Below are positions 8,312 through 14,443 of a DNA stretch of 64,000 nucleotides, piece after piece. The number at the start of each line of letters is the position of its first letter. Positions within the stretch are counted from its first letter, which is position 1. The stretch comes from Pseudomonadota bacterium (lineage in GTDB: Bacteria; Pseudomonadota; Gammaproteobacteria; Steroidobacterales; Steroidobacteraceae), in contig JAFEDT010000012.1 of assembly GCA_018241445.1 (NCBI GenBank), forward strand, positions 1 through 64,000. The letters are read 5' to 3'. The notes under the pieces are model-generated. The model searched no databases and was not told the DNA's origin. It saw only the letters and a list, made by a program, of their open reading frames with translations. The position numbers and the translations under genes are program-made.

Positions 8312-8336
8312 TGGGTTTGTCACGTATACAATCGCC
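8312..8336 (-). repeat. right terminal inverted repeat of element 1
   Basis: Its reverse complement begins GGCGATTGTATACGTGAC and matches 6269-6293 at 21 of 25 positions. The next 8 bp are the shared AGCACTGG. Confidence 0.85.
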
Positions 8337-8344
8337 AGCACTGG
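8337..8344. repeat. 8-bp target repeat AGCACTGG, copy 2 (shared by both elements)
   Basis: This single 8-mer is at once the right flank of element 1 and the left flank of element 2. No other sequence lies between the two elements. Confidence 0.85.
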
Positions 8345-8368
8345 GGCGATGTTACACTTTACAAACCA
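8345..8368 (+). repeat. left terminal inverted repeat of element 2
   Basis: It matches the reverse complement of 10485-10508 at 22 of 24 positions, including a perfect outer 14-mer GGCGATGTTACACT. Positions 14-19 (TTTACA) act as the transposase promoter -35. Confidence 0.88.
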
Positions 8369-8386
8369 TGCTGACTGGCGGACAAT
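8358..8386 (+). promoter_or_regulatory. transposase promoter of element 2, -35 inside the inverted repeat
   Basis: TTTACA (8358-8363) is followed after 17 nt by GACAAT (8381-8386), 5/6 and 4/6 matches to the sigma-70 consensus. The ATG at 8410 follows 23 nt later. The -35 begins 13 nt from the element end, exactly as in element 1. Confidence 0.6.
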
Positions 8387-8409
8387 TGCTCCGTACTGGA
8401 GAGCCCGCC

Positions 8410-9321
8410 ATGAACTCGAATCTCAACGCCCCGCACTTCAAAGACGAATCCGCCGCTTACGAGTACGTTGAGGCGCATCTGTGGCCCGCCGGGCCGGTTT
8501 GCCCGCACTGCGGGAACTGCGACCAGGCCCGCATTCGTCGCCTGATGGGCAAGGCCACGCGACCCGGCCTGCGCAAATGCAATGAGTGCCGCAAGCAATT
8601 CACGGTCAAGGTGGGGACGATCTTTGAAGACAGTCACGTCCCAATGACGCATTGGTTGCAGGCGATCTATCTGATGTGCGCGTCTAAGAAAGGCATCAGC
8701 ACGCGCCAGCTTCAGCGGATGCTCGGTGGCAGTATGAAAACCGCATGGTTTATGGGGCACCGCATCCGCTTGGCGATGGCACCTTCCGTGAACGCTGGCC
8801 CGCTGGGCGGTCCGGGTAAGACCGTTGAGGCCGATGAGACCTATCTGGCGAACTCTCCCAAGACCCGCAAACCCGCGCGCTTGCCGCTGGGTGCCAAACC
8901 CGCCCCGCAGGTGTTCAGCCTTGTCGAGCGCGGCGGCAACGTCCGCTCCATGTACCTGGACGACAAGAACGTGCGCGGCGCGCTGGTCGAGCACCTTCAC
9001 GAAGCCAGCCGACTGCTGACCGACGGATCGAAGGTCTATGTGGGCCAGATGCTCAGGCACGAATCCGTTGACCATTCCAAGTTTGAATGGGCGCGCGGGG
9101 ACGTGCATACGAACACGCTGGAAGGCTTCTTCAGCATCTTCAAGCGCGGGCTGATTGGCGTGTATCAGCACATGGGCAAGAAGCATCTCAACCGTTATCT
9201 CTCTGAGTTCGACTTCCGCATGAACACTCGCGCGAAGCTCGGCATCAATGATGCGCAGCGCACTGCTATCGCAGTCGGTGGCTTCGCTGGCAAGCGTCTG
9301 ACGTATAAAACAGCTCATTGA
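8410..9321 (+). CDS. IS1595-family transposase (element 2)
   Basis: This 303-residue DDE transposase is related to that of element 1. The zinc ribbon (CPHC ... CNEC), the catalytic VEADETYL, LTDGSKVY and VHTNTLEGFFS motifs and the ending HLNRYLSEFDFRMN are all present. The catalytic half is almost identical to the element 1 protein; the zinc-ribbon/helix-turn-helix half is much less similar, in line with the different inverted repeats. The frame is also open upstream across the left inverted repeat to about 8302, but the ATG at 8410 is preferred because it has a GGAGAG ribosome site and matches the family N-terminus. Intact. Confidence 0.93.
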   Translation: MNSNLNAPHFKDESAAYEYVEAHLWPAGPVCPHCGNCDQARIRRLMGKATRPGLRKCNECRKQFTVKVGTIFEDSHVPMTHWLQAIYLMCASKKGISTRQLQRMLGGSMKTAWFMGHRIRLAMAPSVNAGPLGGPGKTVEADETYLANSPKTRKPARLPLGAKPAPQVFSLVERGGNVRSMYLDDKNVRGALVEHLHEASRLLTDGSKVYVGQMLRHESVDHSKFEWARGDVHTNTLEGFFSIFKRGLIGVYQHMGKKHLNRYLSEFDFRMNTRAKLGINDAQRTAIAVGGFAGKRLTYKTAH

Positions 9322-9360
9322 GCAACCGCGCTGGCAGATACATGAACAACTGAGGTTCGT

Positions 9361-9522
9361 ATGGCTAGAGCCAGTCCGAAGAAAGCGAAAAAGCCGCGGA
9401 TGACGCGGGACGAGCAACACGCGCGTTTCGTTGCAGCAGCTAAGCAGGCTGAGGCAGATGAACGCCCACACGCCTTAGACGATGCTTTCAAACGCATCGA
9501 TGTGCGCAAGAAGGTCACGTAG
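9361..9522 (+). CDS. 53-residue basic protein, passenger of element 2
   Basis: It starts MARASPKKAKKPRMTRDEQH and ends AFKRIDVRKKVT, with a Lys-rich head followed by a helical segment (DEQHARFVAAAKQAEADE). There is no named domain. From memory, similar small proteins (a K-rich start, then DEQxxRFxxxAxxxxxDE, then an AFxxxL/I end) occur next to transposons in proteobacteria. It begins 39 nt after the transposase stop and overlaps the end of the opposing DUF3800 gene by 8 nt. A role as a regulator or accessory DNA-binding factor is a guess. Confidence 0.6.
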   Translation: MARASPKKAKKPRMTRDEQHARFVAAAKQAEADERPHALDDAFKRIDVRKKVT

Positions 9523-10399
9523 ACCAAATTCCGCCTCTGATCTTGTCGCACTTGCAAAACGCATCGTAGTCCCAGAGCGCGCCATCGGGATAGGCAGCAT
9601 CGGCGAGAGCGCTCAACGACCTGCGCTGTGGTAGTCCAATTTCTAACTGCGTGATTCCTTTACGCGCCATGTGCTGAAGGCGCTCCTTCATAAACCATTC
9701 CATGAGCGTGCCAGATGCTTTGGGGTCCGAGGCGCGTGGGTTGTATTCGTCAAACCATCCGCGTTTGTTCTCGAAGTTCTTTCTAAGCTCCCATGCTAGG
9801 AAGTCGGCGGCCTGTAGGGCTGGCGTATTGCGCGCCCCGGTGTTCCCGTTCTTTGATAGTGGGATGAATGTCGGGAAATTGCGCATAAAGGGATAGAAGT
9901 TGTCCGTGCGCCCATATTGCTCGGCGCGCGCTAATGCCGCATGCGCTCCATTCATACGATCTAGTACGCATTCCACGTCAATCGTCTCGTTGTACCGGCG
10001 CATTTCCAGTGCGCACCCGTAAATCGCTAACGCTTTCGCATCCAAACCTCGACCGGATTCCGCATTGAATCGTTCAAGATCCCACAATGAGATTACGGCG
10101 CCAAATCCCCACAGCCGCGACTCGCCAATAACCTTGGCAAACGCACCGAGTAGAGACGCGGTGCGCTCCTTAACAATCACATCGTCTTTTGGCCTCCAGG
10201 CATCAAACGCGCCGACCCCTTGATTTAGCTCCTTCATATGCAAGTACGGGACACGGAACTCGGACAAGATCGCATTCCACGCTGTCTCAAATCTATCCCA
10301 GCGCTCGACAGGCGCAACGTAGCCACCGACGGCAAAGAATCGGTGTTTTTCATCGCATGGGTCGCCGCTGTCGTCGAAATATCCCTTAAGCACAGCCAT
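9515..10399 (-). CDS. DUF3800 domain protein, passenger of element 2
   Basis: This 294-residue protein has the DUF3800 signature: an acidic start LKGYFDDSGDP (about 4-14), HMKELN, a central LDRMNGAH and a C-terminal ALQAADFLAWELRKN. DUF3800 proteins are thought to have an RNase H-like fold with acidic active-site residues, so a nuclease-like activity is possible but unproven. The start used (10399) places the conserved motif at the N-terminus as in relatives; an in-frame ATG at 10468 with a G-rich upstream would add 23 residues. It is transcribed against the transposase and lies wholly inside element 2. A role in element maintenance or host defence is inference. Confidence 0.8.
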   Translation of the reverse strand: MAVLKGYFDDSGDPCDEKHRFFAVGGYVAPVERWDRFETAWNAILSEFRVPYLHMKELNQGVGAFDAWRPKDDVIVKERTASLLGAFAKVIGESRLWGFGAVISLWDLERFNAESGRGLDAKALAIYGCALEMRRYNETIDVECVLDRMNGAHAALARAEQYGRTDNFYPFMRNFPTFIPLSKNGNTGARNTPALQAADFLAWELRKNFENKRGWFDEYNPRASDPKASGTLMEWFMKERLQHMARKGITQLEIGLPQRRSLSALADAAYPDGALWDYDAFCKCDKIRGGIWST

Positions 10400-10484
10400 G
10401 AGCCAACCGTCGCACGGATGAAGGTGGACCGAGAACGAACGCAACGGGCGCACGCCCGGGGCGCTCATGCTGCCCCCGGACGCG

Positions 10485-10508
10485 TGGTTTGTCTAGTGTA
10501 ACATCGCC
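10485..10508 (-). repeat. right terminal inverted repeat of element 2
   Basis: Its reverse complement starts GGCGATGTTACACT and continues ..ACAAACCA, matching the left end at 22 of 24 positions. AGCACTGG follows immediately. Confidence 0.88.
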
Positions 10509-10516
10509 AGCACTGG
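10509..10516. repeat. 8-bp target repeat AGCACTGG, copy 3 (right of element 2)
   Basis: This is the right-hand copy of the target repeat. Removing both elements and two of the three copies restores a continuous site, ...TATGCGA-AGCACTGG-AATGCGA.... Confidence 0.85.
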
Positions 10517-10632
10517 AATGCGAGTCGCCGGCGTCAGGTGACCCCCGTTATAGCCTGAGGCCCGCTGACTTCGCCGCGCGTAATGGCACCGCCCGGATCC
10601 GCTCGAGCGTTGCAAAGTGTCCTGACGCAAGT

Positions 10633-11223
10633 CTAAGCGATAACAGCAAGGGCGTAATGCCAGGACACGGTCGCGAAAAGGAGCGCCAAACCCGCATAGT
10701 GAATCGTCCTGGATGGCACCAGCATGAGAACGGCAGGCACGACAATGAGAACGGCCCACTGACACAGGACCATCGCGAGCACGACGCGGGGCACGCGATC
10801 AATCTCGCTACCGAGAAAATGCATCCCGAACGCGACGTAAAAGATCTCGAACAGCGTTACCAGCGACCAGAAGTAGCGACGGTTGCGGCCGTAGAACGCC
10901 TGTAGATCGACCCCTTCCGAGGCCTCATCCGGCAGGCTCGAGGCCGCAATAAGGAACAGCACGAAGAAGCCACCGACCAACGCGAGGTACTGAAAGAAAT
11001 GCCGGACCGAGGTGGCATTGCGGATCCCCCACAGGTCGAACCACATGCCGACGGTGATCACCATGGCAAACAGGGCCGACAGGAGTGCGAGCGGGTCCCA
11101 GCGGACACGCGGCTGAGCACGCATCAGGCGATGAAGGCTTGCGGCAACGTCGGCGATCGCCAAGCCGATCAGGACCGAGAAGAGTCCCAGAGCAAACTCG
11201 AAAGCGCGGATCTCAGGTGTCAT
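10633..11223 (-). CDS. hypothetical multi-pass membrane protein
   Basis: This 196-residue protein has five or six hydrophobic segments, for example FALGLFSVLIGLAIADVAA near residues 9-27, LLSALFAMVITVGMWFDLW, FFQYLALVGGFFVLFLIAA, LVTLFEIFYVAFGM and a C-terminal pair. It has no recognisable enzyme motif and no close family name that I can assign. It lies just right of the insertion elements, and a separate acetyltransferase gene follows upstream on the same strand with a 121-nt gap. It has GC-rich codon use like the chromosome, so it is probably not part of the mobile region. Function unknown. Confidence 0.7.
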   Translation of the reverse strand: MTPEIRAFEFALGLFSVLIGLAIADVAASLHRLMRAQPRVRWDPLALLSALFAMVITVGMWFDLWGIRNATSVRHFFQYLALVGGFFVLFLIAASSLPDEASEGVDLQAFYGRNRRYFWSLVTLFEIFYVAFGMHFLGSEIDRVPRVVLAMVLCQWAVLIVVPAVLMLVPSRTIHYAGLALLFATVSWHYALAVIA

Positions 11224-11344
11224 GCGTACGTGGGTATCCGGCTAGACCGGCTGTGTCGTCCGATACAGTCGCGACGTTATCCGAGAAGTATCAGCGCTTT
11301 TGATAGAAATGGTAGGACATCCCCCAGTCCTGAACAAGGCAGCC

Positions 11345-11788
11345 TCAGCGCTCGCTCCGATAGAGAAAAGCGTTATCCGCCTGTGGCATTCCTATGGCTT
11401 TGTAGAAAGCGACCGCGCCGGGCGCAGACAGGAGCAGGCACATCGACTCGGGGCCCGCCAGTTCACGGGTCTTCGCAATCAGGCGGCTGCCAATGCCCTG
11501 GCCCTGGTAGGCCTTGTCGACAGCCAGGTCCGAGAGGTAACAGCAATAGGCAAAGTCAGTGACTGAGCGGGCCACGCCCACGACTCCTCCCGTCGACGCA
11601 TCTTCTGCGATCACGACCAGGTTGGAGTTGGCGAGCATGCGCGCAAGACGAGCGACATCGTTAACCGGCCGACGCTCGCCCAGGCCCGAGCGTTGCAGTA
11701 CGTGCTGGAATGCCCGGACATCCAGGTTGTCAGTCCGCCGCAGGTCAATGGTCAATTGCTTCTCCTTTGAGTCACTGCCGTCCGCCAT
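11345..11788 (-). CDS. GNAT-family N-acetyltransferase
   Basis: A 147-residue GNAT fold is indicated by the acetyl-CoA site LSDLAVDKAYQGQGIGSRLI (Q-x-x-G-I-G signature) and the C-terminal LLLSAPGAVAFYKAIGM (motif B). These enzymes transfer acetyl from acetyl-CoA to an amine; the acceptor here is unknown. The start at 11788 has a GAGGA ribosome site 10 nt upstream and gives a normal family length. An in-frame upstream ATG (11854) would add 22 residues without family similarity. The gene stands alone, divergent from the pilin operon. Confidence 0.8.
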   Translation of the reverse strand: MADGSDSKEKQLTIDLRRTDNLDVRAFQHVLQRSGLGERRPVNDVARLARMLANSNLVVIAEDASTGGVVGVARSVTDFAYCCYLSDLAVDKAYQGQGIGSRLIAKTRELAGPESMCLLLSAPGAVAFYKAIGMPQADNAFLYRSER

Positions 11789-11979
11789 CACTGCCAGATC
11801 CTCAAACCGGGCATCTGCCTTGAGGTTGCAGGGCACTGCGGCCCTATAGCTCACTTACCGGGCTTATGTAGCACCCGCCGACCGTTCAAGCCACCCCCAC
11901 TACCGCCCGTCGGACCGCCGGCGGAATGTGCGCCAGGTCCGTTCTACCCCGCCCACGACCCCGGTAGATTGCGTGCCAT

Positions 11980-12504
11980 ATGAAACGCGCGGCGGGCTTC
12001 ACCCTGGTCGAACTGATGATGGCACTGACCGTCATCTCGATCCTGTTGGCCATCGGAATCCCCTCCTTCCGCTACGTCACGAATGCAAACCGGGCGGCGG
12101 CGGAAGTGAACGGGCTTGTGGGTGACCTGATGTACGCGCGCACCGAGGCCGTGCGTCAGGGCACGAATGTCGTGGTGTGCGTTTCCGCCGACGGCCAAAG
12201 CTGCACGAACGCCGTCACCTGGCAAGGCGGTTGGGTGGTGTGCGCCGCCAATGCTGGAACCTGTGACGCCACGACGACGGTCCTGCGCCGGCAGCAGCAG
12301 TTCGTGGGCAGCGACACCTTCACCGGCACCGTCAGCATCATCACCTTCAACAGGGTCGGCTTTGCCAGCGGTCTCGGTGGCGGTGCGTCCTTCGTGCTGC
12401 ACGACAAGACCAACAACCCGGTATGGACGCGCTGCCTGTCCCTGTCAGCCATCGGCGCGATCAGCGTCACCAACCACACCGCCAGCCCGGGCACCTGCAC
12501 ATGA
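11980..12504 (+). CDS. fimT: type IV minor pilin FimT/FimU-like (GspH domain)
   Basis: This 174-residue prepilin has the prepilin peptidase site after a very short leader, AAG|FTLVELMMALTVISILLAI, followed by the hydrophobic helix and a GspH/FimT-type C-terminal domain with paired cysteines (VCVSADGQSC, VVCAANAGTC). The protein is inserted in the inner membrane and processed by PilD, then helps prime pilus assembly at the tip. It is first of a tightly coupled operon; its stop overlaps the pilV start (ATGA). The order matches the fimU-pilV-pilW-pilX-pilY1-pilE cluster of pseudomonads. Either fimT or fimU would be an acceptable name. Confidence 0.87.
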   Translation: MKRAAGFTLVELMMALTVISILLAIGIPSFRYVTNANRAAAEVNGLVGDLMYARTEAVRQGTNVVVCVSADGQSCTNAVTWQGGWVVCAANAGTCDATTTVLRRQQQFVGSDTFTGTVSIITFNRVGFASGLGGGASFVLHDKTNNPVWTRCLSLSAIGAISVTNHTASPGTCT

Positions 12505-13061
12505 GCTTCAAATTGCATCCTTCACCGGCCAGTTCGGGCGGCTTCAGCCTGGTCGAGGTCCTGATCGCCCTGGCCGTGCTCTCCATCGGCCTGCTGGGCG
12601 TCGCCAAGATCCAGGCACTGGGCCTCTCGAGCACCGCCGTCGCGGGTAAGCGCGCGCTGGCCGCGATTGCAGCCGACAGCCTCGCGGCCTCCATGCATGA
12701 GAACGAAGGGTATTGGACTTCAACCTCGGCCATCCCGACTGGCCCAATTGGAACGACGACCTACACCGGGCCGGTCGCCCCCGCCACATGGTGCTGGAAG
12801 GCTAAGGCCGGCTATACCGGGCCGTGCACACCGGCACAGCTGGCCAATTACGACCTGCAGAACTGGGCGTCCTCCCTCGCCCAGCTGCTGCCGAATTACC
12901 AGGCGATAGTGACCTGTGCGCTGAACGGGGTGACGACCTGCACCATCACCATCCAGTGGTACGAGAAGACCCTCGCAGTCAATGCGCAGGGTACCGGCGC
13001 GGCAGTCACGCAGAATGCCGCGACCAACGCCCCCACCTACACCCTGTTCGTACAGCCATGA
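12501..13061 (+). CDS. pilV: type IV minor pilin PilV
   Basis: This 186-residue prepilin has a leader ending SSGG|FSLVEVLIALAVLSIGLLG, the PilV-type signature (IGLLGVAKIQALGL). It is a minor pilin thought to join the tip complex with FimU, PilW, PilX and PilY1. The start at 12501 is fixed by the ATGA overlap with the previous stop and gives the expected short leader; a longer in-frame ORF upstream is discounted. It is followed by pilW with another 4-nt overlap. Confidence 0.87.
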   Translation: MSFKLHPSPASSGGFSLVEVLIALAVLSIGLLGVAKIQALGLSSTAVAGKRALAAIAADSLAASMHENEGYWTSTSAIPTGPIGTTTYTGPVAPATWCWKAKAGYTGPCTPAQLANYDLQNWASSLAQLLPNYQAIVTCALNGVTTCTITIQWYEKTLAVNAQGTGAAVTQNAATNAPTYTLFVQP

Positions 13062-13861
13062 ACCGCATCACACAGAAAGGCTTCTCCCTGGTCGAGCTGA
13101 TGGTCGCCGTGGCGATCGCCATGTTCCTGCTCGGCGGGCTGGTGACGATCGTGCAGCACAATCGCACGACTTCCATGATGCAGACCCAGCTGGCGCAGTT
13201 GCAGGACAGTGAGCGGCTGGCGATGACCGTGCTGTCAAACGTGGCCGAGACAGCGGGGTATTTCCCCAATCCCCTGGTCAACACCGCCGTGGGCGCCATC
13301 AAGACCGGCGCCGGCAGCGCCTTCCCGACCGCAGGCACACCCGCGATCATCGGCACGAGCGGGTTCAACGCCCAGGGTGACAGCTTTACGGTGCGCTACG
13401 GCGTGGGAGCAGTTGACAATGTCTTCAACTGCCAGGGCACCCAGAACACGACCGGCGCGCTAGACACCTGGGAAAACACCTTCTACGTCGACCCCAACGG
13501 CAATCTCGTGTGCGTGCTGTGGATGGCCTCCAATCCCAACGCGCTTACCCCGCCGGTCACGCTGGTCAGCGGCCTGGTCAAAGGCGGCGCCCCGACCCAG
13601 AGCTTCACCGTGGTCTACGGTGTGCAGATGAACAACACCGGCAACGGCACGTGCACCGACACCTACATGACTGCGGCGCAGGTGCGCGCTGCCAACGGCG
13701 GCGCCGGCGCGTGGGGCAACGTGTGCTCGGTCGCGGTGACCCTGACCTTTTATGATCTCACCAACTGCCCGGGCTGGCCTGCGGTGCCCTGCCCGGCGGG
13801 AACCAAGACCCTGCCCATAACGCGCACCATCGCGCTGATGCAGACGGCGGGCCCGGTATGA
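13058..13861 (+). CDS. pilW: type IV minor pilin PilW
   Basis: This 267-residue prepilin starts MNRITQKG|FSLVELMVAVAIAMFLLGG and continues with a PilW-like helix (QLAQLQDSERLAMTVLSNVAETAGYFP). The remainder is a beta-rich pilin domain. The start is set by the ATGA overlap with pilV, and its own stop overlaps pilX by 4 nt, so the operon is translationally coupled. It acts in the pilus tip priming complex at the inner membrane. Confidence 0.87.
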   Translation: MNRITQKGFSLVELMVAVAIAMFLLGGLVTIVQHNRTTSMMQTQLAQLQDSERLAMTVLSNVAETAGYFPNPLVNTAVGAIKTGAGSAFPTAGTPAIIGTSGFNAQGDSFTVRYGVGAVDNVFNCQGTQNTTGALDTWENTFYVDPNGNLVCVLWMASNPNALTPPVTLVSGLVKGGAPTQSFTVVYGVQMNNTGNGTCTDTYMTAAQVRAANGGAGAWGNVCSVAVTLTFYDLTNCPGWPAVPCPAGTKTLPITRTIALMQTAGPV

Positions 13862-14436
13862 GCCCCTTGCAACATCGCGCGGCCAACAGCGGCCAGCGTG
13901 GCATGGCACTGGTCACCGCCCTGCTGCTGCTGGTGGTCGTGACCATCATCGCACTCGGCATGTTCCGCAGCTTCGGCCTGCAGGAGAAAATTGCCGGCAA
14001 CACGCGCGAGAAGAATCGCGCCTTCAACGCCGCGGTCAGTGCCCAGCAGTTCGCGGAGAACTGGCTGGCGGGCCAGGCGACGCCGCCGGCCGGTGTCGTG
14101 TGCGTGGCGGGTCCGGTCCCGTCTGCGAATACGCAGGCATGCTCCAACACCCCGGACAACGGTTTTGCCGCACCCTGGACCCTGGGCGGGGCAGACTCGG
14201 GCACCGTTTACGACGTCATGGCCCCGGCCGGACAGGTCATCAACGGCAACGCGCCCAGCGCTGGGACATGGGCAAAGCAGCCATATTTCTGGATCACCGC
14301 GCTGGGCCCCCCCGTCGGCAACATCACCTACTACCAGGTGGACGCCGTGGGCTGGGGCGGCACCGTCAACAGCGTGGCGGTGGTCGAGAGCGTCTACCAG
14401 GTCACCACTTCGGGTGCAAATTCACTGGACAAGTGA
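13858..14436 (+). CDS. pilX: type IV pilus assembly protein PilX
   Basis: This 192-residue protein is of PilX type: SGQRGMALVTALLLLVVVTIIAL near the N-terminus (a variant prepilin leader with QRG|MALV), then MFRSFGLQEKIAGNTREKNRAF, the characteristic PilX segment. PilX lies next to PilY1 in the tip and affects pilus aggregation and adhesion in other bacteria. It overlaps pilW by 4 nt; pilY1 begins 7 nt after its stop. Confidence 0.85.
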   Translation: MSPLQHRAANSGQRGMALVTALLLLVVVTIIALGMFRSFGLQEKIAGNTREKNRAFNAAVSAQQFAENWLAGQATPPAGVVCVAGPVPSANTQACSNTPDNGFAAPWTLGGADSGTVYDVMAPAGQVINGNAPSAGTWAKQPYFWITALGPPVGNITYYQVDAVGWGGTVNSVAVVESVYQVTTSGANSLDK

Positions 14437-14443
14437 TACCGCT

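Larger units (their letters stand above)
6269..8336 (+). mobile_element. IS1595-family element 1 with passenger genes
   Basis: This 2068-bp element is bounded by 25-bp imperfect inverted repeats (21/25 matches). The left end begins AGCGATTATATACTTGAC; the right end, read inward, begins GGCGATTGTATACGTGAC. AGCACTGG directly flanks both sides. It carries a transposase (6334-7266), a 279-residue passenger gene (7274-8113) and a short basic peptide gene (8127-8261) with a terminator. Simple IS1595 elements are about 1 kb; longer ones with passengers are a known feature of the family. The boundaries were found by aligning ends and flanks by eye and are internally consistent. Confidence 0.87.
8345..10508 (+). 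mobile_element. IS1595-family element 2 with DUF3800 passenger
   Basis: This 2164-bp element has terminal inverted repeats of 24 bp matching at 22 positions; the outer 14 bp, GGCGATGTTACACT, are perfect at both ends. AGCACTGG flanks it at 8337-8344 and 10509-10516. It encodes a transposase (8410-9321), a 53-residue basic protein (9361-9522) and, on the opposite strand, a DUF3800 protein (9515-10399). It is in the same orientation as element 1 but clearly a different element, since its passengers, inverted repeats and transposase N-terminus all differ. Confidence 0.9.

Noticed and set aside
8302..8409. Longer N-terminus for the element 2 transposase
   Set aside because: The added residues are encoded by element 1 and by the inverted repeat; the ATG at 8410 has a ribosome site and matches the element 1 protein start.
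11855..11979. AlgR-like sites (CCGTTC...) before the pilin operon
   Set aside because: Only six bases match at two places (near 11880 and 11940); too little to support in GC-rich DNA.
13991..14443. In-frame extension of the pilY1 reading frame upstream across pilX
   Set aside because: It overlaps pilX out of frame and lacks pilin or signal features; the ATG at 14444 gives a clear signal peptide.
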